Of a DNA stretch of 64,000 nucleotides, positions 23,890 to 36,368 are shown piece after piece. The notes below the pieces were generated by a model that saw only the letters and a program-made list of their open reading frames with translations, made no database searches and was not told the origin of the DNA. Within the stretch, counting starts at the first letter, position 1. Every line of letters starts with the position of its first letter. Made by a program: the position numbers and the translations under genes. The DNA is from Monocercomonoides exilis (Eukaryota; Preaxostyla; Oxymonadida; Polymastigidae): contig LSRY02000046.1 of assembly GCA_001643675.2 (NCBI GenBank), positions 62,001-126,000 on the forward strand. Reading direction: 5' to 3'.

Positions 23890-25649
23890 TTTGATGGAAT
23901 GGAGTTGAGAAGGAAATTTTTTTGCATCTGTCAACTTCGGTTCTTGTTAGTCTTTCGTAACGCTTTATTCATATTTATTTGAATTATGAAAAGATAGTTA
24001 TTAAAGATTGTCATTTTATTCATTTGAAATGAGAAATTGAAAGTTTTGAATTATTGTATGAGTTTTTATCGATTCTGGAATAACCCAATTGTACACATTG
24101 AGTTTTGTGGGGACGGGGAAAATGGTTGTTGCATGTTTTTTCAATATTCAATTGAATCAAGCATATAAAGAAAGAAAGAAAGAGAAAGAGAAAGGGAAAA
24201 AAAGTTCATATAGAAAGGAGAAAACATCCGAGCATGAACATTTGAGATGTGATCAAAGATGTTTTTATTCTTGTTCGATAATTTTTTAGTTGAAAGATTG
24301 ATACCTTTTATTTTCTCTTTTATTTCTCAGTGCATTCTAATTATTGCATCTCAAGTCACTTCTTTGAATCTTTTGTTTATCATCTTTCAAAAGCAATTAT
24401 GATCTCTTCTTTGCATTCTCTGTTTTCATCAAGGTGTTGATATTCATCATTTTTGAAAAAGGTATTTATCACAATTTCAATTCAGTGCCTTTTGTTAAAC
24501 TATCAAGGGTTGTATCACAAAACAGATTTATTGTTTGTATTTTATCTGTGTGGATGCTTTTTTCATTTCCATGGTGAACATTGTTTAAAAGAGAATGCTT
24601 TGTTATTTAGTGAGGTTATATTGCACCATGCCGAAAAAATCAAAAGAAGATGACTCTTTCGAAATTTTGAGTTCAGAAATGAACTTGATTCCCGCGTATT
24701 CGCTTTCAATTGATATATTTCTTCTTTTAATTCGGAATGGAAATTATCTTCATCAAAAATGTTCCTCTTGATTGTTATTGTGAACTGTCTTGTTGATTGA
24801 AAGAAAAAGTGATGAGTATTTTTTGTTGGAGATTGCGGGATCAATTTTCTGTTTAACACCATGCAAAAATGGATATGATTTAACGGGAAAAATTCGTTCT
24901 AATTATTTTATAGGTTCGAAACAGATTAATAAGCACAAAAAGAAGTAACGATATTAATTGATAAATGGGATAGAATACCTTTTCTTTTCATCAAAAATCT
25001 TCTTCAATTGATTTCGGTAATTGAGTTTGTTTGCTTTTTCTTTATTAACAGAAAGAAGTTCTTTGAAGTGAATTATTGACATTTTCATCTCTCTCTTTTT
25101 GAAATTTTCCTAAAATGATTGCGAGCAAATGAAATGTTTTTTCGAAGGCAAATGGAACTTGCGAAAAAAATGTTTATGGTTTTTCTAAAAACAGTTTTGT
25201 TGCGATACAGCAAAACCATTCGTGTTAATTTTCAGGTTAGTCTTCAAAACTCTCACTCCACTCTTCTTATGAGTATCGTTTTTTTCAACTTTACAGAATT
25301 GAATGAAACAAAAAAAAGAAGGGGGGCCTTGCAATTTGAAAGACCAATCTTCAAAACCGTTGGGATTAAAATTGAAACATTTATAGCCTATTTGTGTGCA
25401 TAATGGGGATGTATAAAAGAAAACAAGAAGAACTTAAGATATACGTTGAAATAAAAGAGGTCAATTGAAAGCATTATTTGAATTGAAGAAGATTGAAATT
25501 TCATGCAGTCTTTCATATAATGTGAAAAATTGAATACATTGTTCAAGTGCAATATCTTGATGGTGTTGAAAATGCGTGCTTTGAAAATTAGGTAAGATTC
25601 AAGAGAGCTGGTACCAAAAATTCAATAAAAAATTAGCAAAAAATAAATA
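23890..25649. other. Intergenic region, no gene seen
   Basis: About 1.75 kb with only short, low-complexity frames, including an AAAG/GAAA-rich patch near 24165-24200. No protein family or RNA was recognised. Confidence 0.5.
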
Positions 25650-25721
25650 GGGTCTAGTGGGAATTGAACCCATACCCTAGCACAATGGTCGGACATCAAC
25701 CAACCACTAGACCATTATCGC
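25650..25721 (-). ncRNA. tRNA-like sequence (tRNA pseudogene or tRNA-derived SINE head)
   Basis: On the minus strand the sequence holds a good tRNA A box (TGGTCTAGTGG, complement of 25704-25714) and B box (GGTTCAATTCC, complement of 25660-25670) at tRNA-like spacing within 72 nt. A T-arm TGGG-TTCAATT-CCCA forms. The 5' acceptor candidate GCGATAA does not pair with the 3' TAGACCC, and the best hairpin (TGGTTGG/CCGACCA with loop TTGATGT) overlaps the A box, so there is no canonical cloverleaf. It may be a decayed tRNA or a polymerase III promoter from a tRNA-derived repeat. No other copy was noticed here. Confidence 0.4.
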
Positions 25722-25979
25722 ACCCCCATGGGGTTCTATTTGAAATTTTTCTTTTATTGCCAACCCTAACCCTAAAAAAAATTTTGCTAAGAAAAACCTA
25801 AAAATTTTGGTCAAAACCCTTAAAAGAAGCACTCTGTGCAAACCCTATTACAAAAGAAACTGATATTAATTTAATAAATGATTTGATCTCTTTTTTAAAA
25901 TGCAATTTTCGTGAAAATAGAAATAGAAAAATACGATATGAATAAAATTCTTATCTTTAATAAGGACTGATTGAAAAGA

Positions 25980-27026
25980 TTATTGAAAAAAATCTTTTCT
26001 TGTTCGTTTTTCAGGGACGAAGTCACTTGCATCTTCTCCATCTCCTGCACCGAAACTTAAGCTTTCTTCCTCGCTTTCTTCTTTGCTTTCGTCTTCATCT
26101 GAATTCAAGTCTTCATCCTCACTTTCTGATTCGTCATACAAAGATTCAATTGTGCGAACGTATTCATCATCAGTGTAATCCTTTATTGCTTGCAGCAAAT
26201 CTTCCAAAGTTTTGTGGAGTATTTTTTGAAATATGAATCCTGCTAAATACTCCTCGATATATCCTTCCCTCACTCCATAAACTGGCATGTATCTTCGAAT
26301 CCTAGCCCACGTTCCTTCAATAAGATTTGTACATGCGTTTGTTTTTTTGTTTTTGTACGTTTTCGAATGATTAACAGTTAGATGAATATATCCATGCTTT
26401 GGAAGAGATCGATATCCTTTCCATTGATCTGACATAATCGTTGTTCCAGGAAGAACACTTCTTTTGATAAGTGGAATTAAAACACGTTCTGATCTGCTGT
26501 TAATAATGAAAACATTAAGTTTTCCTTCAGTTTCTTTTGTGCGTTCAATTAATCCAAACATCCATATCTGTTTTTTTCTCCTTCCTCTTTTATATTTTCT
26601 TCTCCTCCATATTGCTTCGTCAACTTCAACGATTTTCCCTTCGCCACCCATCATTCTTGGATGTTGAAGCAAAAACAACTCTGCAGATCTCCTGATCATT
26701 CTGTACCATTCAACAATTGTTTGATACGATATTCCAGTGAGTGTTTAAGACTGAAACTGAGACAATCCACAATTCCAAAACAGTATTAACATGAAACATG
26801 TTGATATACGTAACCGAGTTTTTTCAAAAATTGTTCCTTTTTTCACATTAACAGAAACTCTACAGCTTTTGCATCTGAATCTTCTGCAAGAAGAGTTGTC
26901 CCGTTGAAGTATCATTTTTTTCTTGCATGAACTGCACTCCATGAAAGATGGAAATATATCATGTTCAATAGCATATTTCCATGTTTTTTCATCATTCAAA
27001 AAGATCTCCAAAAGTTTACTTGTCAT
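25980..27026 (-). pseudogene. Merlin/IS1595-type (ISXO2-like) transposase with one in-frame stop
   Basis: DDE transposase of the Merlin superfamily, eukaryotic relative of IS1016/IS1595. The frame is open over about 349 codons except for a single TAA at 26745-26747, in a stretch reading QFQS-stop-TLTGIS. The N terminus has a zinc ribbon (CSSC near residue 31 and CKSC near 53). Catalytic motifs: IVEVDEAIWRRRKY (first Asp), TIMSDQWKGY (second Asp), YIHLTVNHSKTYKNKKTNA, and LIEGTWARIRRYMP (Glu). An acidic Ser/Glu tail follows (SESEDEDLNSDEDESKE). The one-stop state suggests recent inactivation, or a copy mobilised in trans. Convincing terminal repeats were not found; CTGGTACCAA occurs inverted at about 25607 and 27040, but is short and partly palindromic. 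Confidence 0.85.
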
Positions 27027-27521
27027 TTTTAATGGTTCAGATCAATTGGTACCAGGACACTTGAATTATACCGAAAATTATTTGGCAAATGTTGATATGT
27101 GGATAAATATAATTGTTGGAATCATACAAACAAGAATATGAATTTATAATTGATATTGTTTCGTTAATTCGATGCGAAGATGTCATTGCGAAAAAATGTT
27201 TTTTTCTAAACTGAAGAAAGGATCATCTTTGAATTAAATCATAAATATGAGTTCAAAATTGATGGTTGAGTTGATCAATAAAGATATAATGTTTATTTTT
27301 GTCTGACAAAATTTCGAACGCAAATTGTCATGGAAATGAAAACATATCAGGCATGCTTTGATGTTTTGTCATGCTATTTCAAACTGTAAAAAAAAAGTGT
27401 TTTTGGTTGATGGAGGCAAAATACAATAAAAGGGCACAAGATATATGGCACCCAGAAACATTTTTGAGTTTGGAAACGAATTCTTTTGAATTAGATATAT
27501 ATTTGGTTATTATATTTCAGA
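27027..27521. other. Intergenic region between two pseudogenes
   Basis: About 500 bp of AT-rich sequence between divergent relics. It may hold the lost first exon of the downstream pseudogene, but no MIEKNVTEKF-like coding stretch could be identified. Confidence 0.5.
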
Positions 27522-28795
27522 TTTGCTTTCGCAACTGAATAATACTTCAGCGACGGAGCCAAAACGAATAATCAAGGAAATGAACAAATTGCTTGAAGAG
27601 ATGAATAACGATGAACTGAATGCAATATTTAACAGAGAAGTGTTTGACGAAATAGATTGCATGATTTCTGAAAAGAAGATTGCTTTGGAGAGTATGTTTT
27701 TATTATTGAAGCAAGTTGGTTACTGCAAAGAACTCAGAAAATGCTTCGTAAATGGCTTTGATGATTCTTTGTTGAGAAAAAGATTATAGAAGATAATAAG
27801 TGTTGAAAAAGAGAGAAAAGATAAAAAATACGAAACGACATTGATTGAACTCTGTGAATGTTACACATTTTTTCATGATTTTATTCATGACTTATCAAAT
27901 GAAACATCTTCTATTTGTATTCAGAATCTTTTAAAAAAAGCACAAGAGGAAGATGAAATGGCATCGATTGCATTGAGCACCATTGAAAATGACGTTGAAT
28001 GTTTCTTTTTTTAAAAAAAAATATTGAATTTATTGTTTTCTAATTCAATTTATAAATAGGAAGTGAATAAAGACTTGTACTTAAATGATATCTTAGAAAT
28101 CATCCAATATCACCAAAAGCATCGCAACCTCACTCGTCTTTCATATCAATCGATTTGGAGATTTATTATTTTCCGAATGAGCGAGAAAAGAGAATGGGAT
28201 GAAGTGATTGCTCACAAGCTTCATTTTGTGAGAGAGGCAACAAAAGAATTGGAAGTGCTGGCAAAGCTCGTTCATTGGAAGAAACGAGAAATTGAAACAA
28301 CTGAGATATGGCTGATAATTAGATGGTGTGAGATAATTGAAACATATTTTTTCCAAACAAAGATATGGGGAGAAGAAAACGTTGAATTAATTAAATCCAT
28401 TCAAAAGTTATATTTAATGTCAAAAGAAAATTTCAAAGAAATGTCAGATGAATGTGTTCTTCTTTGTGAAAGAATGACGCACGAAAAATCAGTTGATATT
28501 GGAGATTAATAAAAACAGGGGCAGTTGACGTAATGCTGGAAATTTTGCATCATTTAGATTCGAATGAAAACTTATTTTGCATTTGCATGGATTTCTTTCT
28601 AAATATGTCTCAAAGATTGAACGAAACGAAGAAAGATGAAAATGATAAAAGAAAAAGAATAATGACGAAAAGAATATTGTTTGAAAAGTTAGAAGAAGAA
28701 GGATATGAAGATATTGCTGTTGCACTCTGCAATTCGATTTGCGCAAATACATATTATTTCACCAAAAATGTCACGTTTTATTTTGTGATTTGTTG
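27522..28795 (+). pseudogene. Decayed copy of the lineage-specific family (paralogue of 59539-60984)
   Basis: Colinear with the intact gene near 60 kb. After a TATATTTCAG acceptor at 27521 the frame reads RIIKEMNKLLEEMNNDELNA, then EKKIALESMFLLLKQVGYCK, a TAG at 27787-27789 where the paralogue has Glu (RLEKMIVDEE), then TTLIELCECYTFF in the same frame. A second exon from about 28061 (acceptor ATAAATAG) reads LEIIQYHQKHRNLTRLSYQS against MKYHQKHHNLTRLAYQSAW in the intact copy. Near 28508 a frameshift follows VDIGD, after which the next frame continues GAVDVMLEILHHLDSNENLF to EKLEEEGYEDIAVAL. One nonsense mutation, one frameshift and a missing first exon make this a pseudogene. Function of the family is unknown. 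Confidence 0.82.
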
Positions 28796-30299
28796 ATTAC
28801 TGATAATTTTTTATTGTCATTTCCATTCGGGCATTTGTGATGAAAAATTGAAGGAACTATATTTTTGTTTTATCTCTCTGAAACTGAACATGAATTATTC
28901 TTTTTTTTGAACTGGAATGAACAATAATTTTTAAGTTTATGAATTGTGAAGGTGTTCTGTTTTGGTTAAATGAAAATTGATTTCAAAATATGTTCTTCAA
29001 TAAATTAACGAAGTTCAAAAAGTCAGAAAAATGAAAGTGTTGTTTTTTTCAACAACTGAATGATTTTTTCATCTTCATTTTAAAAATAAATAAGAAATTT
29101 TGAAATTTTTTCATAGATATTTTTTTAATAAATTATATTTCTTTTGTTGAATCTTGAAAATGTTTTGAAGATGATAATAAAACATTATTGCAATGAAAAA
29201 AAAATTAAATAAAATAAAAAATGAAAAAAAAATATATAAATAAAAATAAAAATAAAACAAAACAAAACAAAATAAAATAAACCGATTAAAAATGAAAAGA
29301 AAAAGAAAGAAAGAAAATAAATTTGACTTTGCATTATTTATTTATTTATTTATTTATTTTCATTGAACGAAAATTTGTTTTTTGAAATTTGCTGAAATTC
29401 AAAAAAATATTTTTTCCCCATGCAATGAATTACTTGTTTTGAAAATGTTGAAGTGATATTAAAAAATTCTCTTTGAAACATGATAAAAATATGAGGTGAG
29501 AAAAGATAAAACCAAAACATTTTTGAAAAATCCATCAACACATTTTTTGTCTAAAAAAAGAAGAAAAGAATGAATGAAAAAAGGAAACAGGTGAATAAAA
29601 ATTCCTTGTCTTTTTTAAAATATTTCGCGATGATAATTATTGCAATGATTTTCAAAAAGGTTGTGTCCAGTTTTTCACGTTGAAATGAACGGTTTTTTTT
29701 ATCAACTTATGAAAAAATACTGTCAAATTGGTTGTTATCGTCTTATCTTGAACACCTTATTGTGAAAATCCAATTGAAATTCAATTCGAAGTCACAAAAC
29801 AAATAACTTAAAATTTGACGGATATTTCAAATGACTAATTTTGAAAAACGTTATTTATCAGTGAAAATTTTCATGAGTGCAGATTTCTTTCTGAAAGCAA
29901 AAAATTCAGTTATTTTAATAAATGGTTCAATTTTTGAAATTTCAACATTTTGTGGATGTTGATTTTTCAAAAATTTTAAATTTTTTCAAAGAAAAAAAAT
30001 TCAAAAAAGAAAAAGTCTGATAATAGTTTGGAAAACAAATGTTTAAACTATAATGAAGATTAAGTTATCTTTTATAAACTCTTTGACATTTCAGCGCACA
30101 TTAATTTATAAAAAAAACTTGTATTTTTGAACAAATTTTTTTTTATGAAAAAAAATACAATTCACAAAAATTCAAGAATGACGATATAATGAATTTGTTT
30201 CGATGAATTCTATCGAAATCATTTTTTTTTCACAGTCATTAAGTTGAATGTTAACTCACACATGTTCTTCAATTGAAGTTCATTAAAAATTCGTTGGAT
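28796..30299. other. Gene-poor AT-rich region
   Basis: About 1.5 kb. It contains A-rich simple repeats (29190-29320) and a (TTTA)n tract near 29335-29360. No coding or structural RNA signal was recognised. Confidence 0.55.
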
Positions 30300-31470
30300 A
30301 TTGGAACTGGTATGTTTTCATTGAATGGATAAATAGAACCAATCGCAATCTCTTCATGATTGGAAGTGTTAAAAAAACAATTGAATTCAATAAATTTCAA
30401 TGAACAAGAAAATATGATAGATACTGAAGAAAAAAGCAAATGTGGATATTTCGAGAAATTGAAAGAAATGAAGATAAGAAAATAACAAAAAGAAAATTTA
30501 TTTTTATTGTTCCTGACCGAAGCGCCAAAGCACTTGTTCTAATAAAAATGTGGAAAAATATTTCACTTGTGGGAAAATACGAACTTTCAAGCATTTTTTG
30601 CACAAGGCATTGAAAAATTGCTTCGCTCAAAATTTTATTTTTCTTTTGAAGAATCCAGAATAAATTTGATTTTCATGTCCATAAACAGGCATCGTTGAAA
30701 TAAAAATAAAATGTATTGTGAAATTTCACGAACGTCAATAAATAAGACCATTTTTATTGTGTTTTTTGATATGAAAAAGTTAATGAAAAGTGCATAATTT
30801 TTCATTGACTTATTGAGAACTAAAAACATAATAAAAATGGGTCGATTTTTTATAATTCCTGAAATGACACAACTCCTGATGTTTTTATTTCAATGATGCC
30901 TGTTAAAAATATGAAAATCAACTTTATTTTGAAATCTGAGAAACTGAAACAAAGTTATGAGTGAAGAAATTTTTCTATGCATTGTGCAAAAAAGGCTTGA
31001 AAGTCCGTATTTTCACTCAAATCTCATATCCATCCAGGAACTGCAATAATGAGCGATGAATGGTGTGCGTACAGTGGATTGATGGATCATGGTTGCATTC
31101 ATCAAACAGTGAATCATTCAAAAAAATTTTGTGGATCCAATTACACAGGCATGCACAAATACAGTGGAAGGAATGTGGTCACATCTGAGATCTTTTTTTC
31201 CAAGACATGGCATAAGAGAGAAATATATTGGAGACTATCTTTCTTTTTGGATGGTTAAAAAAAACGGTGAAAGTTTCTTTTATGGATATTGTGGGATATA
31301 TCGTCTATGGAAGAGAAAATGAGAGAGAAATCATTGAAGAAGAAGATGAAATCGAAAATGATGTTCCTGATATAGACGACATAGATGATATTTCTGTTCC
31401 AGAAGATGACAATACTTCAAGCGATGATATTTCTGATGGAGTAAATGCATCAAATTGGAGCGAAGATTAA
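30300..31470 (+). pseudogene. Second Merlin/IS1595-type transposase relic, split by a foldback insertion
   Basis: The 5' part (about 30300-30560) in mixed frames reads FIEWINRTNRNLF, SVKKTIEF and RKQMWIFREIER with FIFIVPDRSAKALVLIK. This matches the 25980-27026 copy at TIVEWYRMIRRSAELF, GKIVEVDEA, KKQIWMFGLIER and the NVFIINSRSERVLI block. The 3' part (31030-31470) reads HPGTAIMSDEWCAYSG (second Asp), GCIHQTVNHSKKF, then after a frame change ACTNTVEGMWSHLRSFFPRH and EKYIGDYLSF, and an acidic tail (EEEDEIENDVPDIDDIDD). Between them sits foldback C (30569-31016). Several frameshifts and the insertion make this clearly dead and older than the 26-kb copy. Confidence 0.8.
30569..31016. mobile_element. 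Foldback element C, diverged arms of about 200 bp, inserted in a Merlin relic
   Basis: The left arm (30569 to about 30767) matches the reverse complement of the right arm (about 30821-31016) along its length at an eye-estimated 75-85 percent, with small gaps. The outer ends read GTGGGAAAATACG on the left and, reversed, GTGAAAATACGG on the right. The insertion separates adjacent parts of the transposase coding sequence, which fixes its limits within about 15 bp. The target duplication is unclear because TTTCACT lies at both junctions within the repeat. No ORF. Confidence 0.75.
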
Positions 31471-32401
31471 TAAATTTTTTATTCATTTTTATCATGACCC
31501 AAAAAAATATTTTTTTATTGAATTTTTATTTTTCTTTTTTTTTTTCAAATCATCAATTTCCTATTCGTTAAACATGAAAATAATGAAATAACATGTGTAT
31601 TCAAAAAGTTTGATAATATTAAAAATGAAAAAATTTCACTTCGATATAAGTCCCATCTTGCCGCTTTTCTTAAATTCATATCATTAAGACAAAACTTTGA
31701 TAAAAAGTGGAAAAAAAGAATAACTTCAAAAAGGATCAACTATAAGATAAATCAAAAAGTTACGTTCACTTTGACTTTCTCACAAATTATCTTTAAAGTG
31801 CACAAATGCAAGTTGTATTTCATTTGTGAAATGGCAGCAAAAGAACATGAAATGCTTCTCTCGGACAACGCATCAATACAATCAATTTATGATTTTTGAA
31901 CAGAGTGATGAAGATTAAAAAAATTCACGTTGTCAAAATAGTTTGTGAAAAAAAAAAAAACTCCTCTTAGAAATAAAAGAAAAAATATTAATAAAAATTT
32001 AGAAAATTCAAATGCAAAAAGAATAAAGAAAGAGAAAAGAAAGAAAAAGAAGATTTCAATAGTTGGTAGTCTTCAGTTTATGGAAAATATAAAATTTGAG
32101 AAAATTGAAAGAATAATAAGAAATCTCTTTCACCGTTAAGAAAGATAACATTTCCAGATGAACAAGAAAGAATATAACAAAATAATCATAATGTCCAACA
32201 CTAACAATTTATTTGCTTTCTACATTTTTTTATAATCCCACTCTTCAAATTACCACAACTGACTCCTTTGAACGGTTATTGTTTAACCTACTCTTGTTGC
32301 TTCTTCCTTGATTCCCTCCTCTGAATAAAATGAATTTTGATAAAATTTAAAGACAATAAAAACAAAACAGCATTCATACTTATATATTTGCTGAAGAAAA
32401 T
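31471..32401. other. AT-rich intergenic region, no gene seen
   Basis: About 930 bp. The Lys-rich open frame at 31945-32139 is a translation of A-rich sequence with no recognisable motif and is not called. Confidence 0.55.
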
Positions 32402-34604
32402 CTAAACGTAGTGTTTCAACCACGCGATGCATTCCTTATGCCACCTAACCGAGTTTTGCGGTCTTAACACCCAATGATTCTCTGATGGGAAGTATACAAG
32501 ACGAGATGGCACTCCTTTTCCCTGAAGCACATGGAAAAGTGATATGCCTTGCGATAGCGGCACACGAAAGTCAACTCCTCCGTGAATAACCAACATTGGC
32601 GTCTTGAAAGCACCACCAGTGTTAACCTCTTCTGCAGGGTTGTAATGCTTGTCCTTGTAGCCTTTTTCCCAGGGTGCACCTAGATGCTCAGACTCGAAAA
32701 AGTACAGCTCATCAGTCTCGTGATAAAACGATGGAAGGTCAAACAGCCCGTCATGGCAGATTATCGCCTTGTAGTCTGTGTTGTGCGTCTGCAGCCAGTT
32801 CATCATGTATCCTCCATACGACGCTCCCATAGCAGCTACTCTGTCTGGATCCAATAAATACGCTTTCTCCTTCAAAATAAACGCTTTCCCTTTGTTAATA
32901 TCTTCATGAGGCCACGATCCCCATCTTCCAATGATTGAGTCAGTGAATTCTTGACCGTATGAATCGCTACCGTGGAAGTTAGGTGCAAATATCGCATAAC
33001 CCTGGTGCACCAGCGTTTGAGGATTCCATCTATCGCTCCAATCGTCAGTCCACCCATTTTCTGGGCCACCATGGATGTACATAATTAACGGCCACTTTTG
33101 GGCTGATGGCTCTGCATTGTACACAGTCGAGTGAAGCGGCGGAATGAAGAAGCCATGTATCTGGTCGTTATTGGCCCCTTCGTACCACAGCTCTTGACAC
33201 GGAATGAGAGGATACAGCTTCTGGAACACTTCTTCATTAAAGAAGGTAAGTTGTGTAGCCTCTTTCTGACCAGCTTCTGCAATCTTCATAATGTACAGCT
33301 GAGGATCTTTATGGAAAAGAGACTTTCTGAACAATATCTCTTCCGTTGGAAGAACGAAAAAGCCTTCGCAGCAGCGCATATTCATTGAGCTAATCTGTTC
33401 CCCAGTGTTTGCATCAAAGAACACAACATCACTTGTACCCCTGATGCGAGATGATGCCATGATAACATCCTTCTTATGTACTGACCACTGGATGCTATCA
33501 ACAGAATATTCAAAGTCGTTGTTCAAAACATTGCGATTATCACCGTCCCTCGAATACTTTATGATCTGCTGTTGATCTGATTCACAATTTTCCTTTTTCG
33601 TTCCCTTGTAGATGATAAACTTCCAATCTTCCTCAGGTTCAAATACTGGGCATGTATTCATTGCATCTCCAGTGGAAATCAACTTTTCCTTCTTTGTTGT
33701 CAAATCAAACAAATAAACTTTCTTTTTTAAAGTCCAAGCTTGATCCTTTCCGGTTTGAGTTGTATATGCAATCCACTTACAATCTTGTGATATGTCGTAT
33801 TCTTCATTTCCACCTGGAAAAATTAAAATCAAAATAAGTACAAAATGGTCAAAGTTTAAAAATACTCTTTTTTGCAATTAATAATTCAAACCAAATGGCT
33901 CAGATGGGCAATGACCATTTTTGTCCGACATGATGTCAACAGGTTCTCCATCAAAGGTATAAACATAATCAGAGTTGGGATCAACTTTAATTGTCTGAGA
34001 GAACAAATGATTCCACTTTGTTGATTCCCAATCTCCCCAATGATATACAAATAATTCATCAAAAACCATTTTGTTGTACGGATATACTTTAGCATCAATT
34101 TCTGCGGTTTTCTGCATGGTTTCTCCCAAATAAACATAAGCTGAGAAAGCCAATAAGGTTCCTTTTGAGCCCCATTTATAGCTTCCAACATCGACTGGAA
34201 AAGTCATTGCTTTTGTATACGATTTCTTCTCAATATTGTAAAGGCAAAATGTACACTTGTTCTCAATTGTTGCCAAGAAAGAGATAATTTTGTTGCTTGG
34301 AGTCCACTGAAGATTGTTTATTGGAAAGCAGTCAAGCTCAAGTTTTTCTTGTTTAGCATCAAAAATATTGTGAAGGTATAATGAATGCGTATATTCGCCT
34401 GTTTCCAATGACAATTTGCGAGTGGTATAAGCAGCATACTACACAAAAATAAAGTTCAAAACAAATATAATTCTACAAAAAATAAACCTTTCCATCTGGG
34501 CTTACTGTAAATTCACGCAATTTTTCTAGTTGAACATTAACTTCAGCCGTAAAAATTCCAAGCTCGGCATTCAAGATCGGCAAAAGCACAAAAGCGAGGA
34601 ACAT
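32402..34604 (-). CDS. DPP5: Secreted/lysosomal S9 family peptidase, dipeptidyl-peptidase 5-like
   Basis: Prolyl-oligopeptidase-superfamily serine peptidase; DPP5 relatives release dipeptides from peptide N termini. Three exons give about 700 aa. Exon 1 starts at 34604 with MFLAFVLLPILNAELG, a short hydrophobic signal peptide, and runs to FTVSPDGK. It joins after a GTTTAT intron to YAAYTTRKLSLETGEYTHSL. The second junction restores EPFG-GNEEYDISQD. The N-terminal half is beta-propeller-like sequence. The C-terminal alpha/beta hydrolase has the oxyanion-side HGGPENGW, the nucleophile elbow GASYGGYMMNW (Ser), HGGVDFRVP (catalytic Asp) and ENHWVL (catalytic His). Order and spacing are complete, so it should be active. 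It stops with TAG after AWLKHYV. Distinguishing DPP5 from acylaminoacyl peptidase rests on the signal peptide and overall length. Confidence 0.87.
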
Positions 34605-34790
34605 TATAATCAAAACATGGTTATGATCAGTAAAATTTCAAAAACTCGCATAAAATACTTTTATGTGTATAATAAACTTGAAACATATTCTCTATTGAAT
34701 AAATTCACATATTGTCACAAAAATTTGTGATTTTTAGTATTGTATAACGATCATTGTGATCTATCCCCAAAACACTGTTCACTTCTTTTA
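34605..34790. promoter_or_regulatory. Bidirectional promoter region, DPP5-like / UBC4
   Basis: 186 bp between two divergent start codons, so both promoters lie in or overlap this segment. No specific motif is recognised. Confidence 0.45.
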
Positions 34791-35798
<1,008 letters not shown>

Positions 35799-36368
35799 AC
35801 ATTACATCTTATCATTTCATTCGTTAAGGGAAGTGATGCAAAGCTGAGAGAAAAAGAAAGAATAAGTCAGAGAAAAATTACATTGTTTACGCAGAATTTT
35901 GGTGGATGTTAAGCAAATGATTTTTTGAAAAGTTGCATTTTATGTTTAATATATTTTTTTGCGAGGAATAGTTGAAAATAGAAAGAAAGCTGCTTGTCTT
36001 ATGATTGTTTTCACTGAAATTGGAAGTACACTTTCAGATTCGTATTTCTCAATGATTTCATTTGGAGATAATTTGTTTGATATCCTTTCTTTGCTATTTT
36101 TACTATCACAACAACTTCATCACTTCCTTTGAAATATTCAAGTAATTTCTTTGATTTTTTCCCAGAACAATGTTTGGCACAATTTTCATAATAGCAACAT
36201 TCCATTACCACATATAAAATGTTAATTAAATAAAACATAATAAAAGATAAAAAGATAATAAAAACTATAAACTCACTCAAAAGAAGAAAACAAATGTATC
36301 TGCAAAGAAATGACAATGTGAAATGCGCTTTGATAAATAACTTAAAACTTCACAAAGCCTCACTATTT
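35799..36368. other. Intergenic region between convergent UBC4 and YKT6
   Basis: About 570 bp holding both 3' UTRs. A 101-codon minus-strand frame (36011-36316) has a hydrophobic start and Lys-rich end but no recognisable motif and is not called. Confidence 0.5.

Noticed and set aside
24089-24289. 66-codon frame with a Lys/Glu-rich centre
   Set aside because: The Lys-rich part is a translated AAAG microsatellite; no conserved features.
26745-26747. In-frame TAA of the Merlin transposase as part of an intron
   Set aside because: No donor/acceptor pair around the stop removes it without deleting conserved sequence; a nonsense mutation is simpler.
25607-27050. Inverted CTGGTACCAA as terminal repeats of the Merlin element
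   Set aside because: Only 10 bp, partly palindromic (GGTACC), and no matching target duplication flanks it.
36011-36316. 101-codon minus-strand frame with a hydrophobic N terminus
   Set aside because: No family resemblance, and it overlaps the expected 3' UTRs of UBC4 and YKT6. Possible but not supported.
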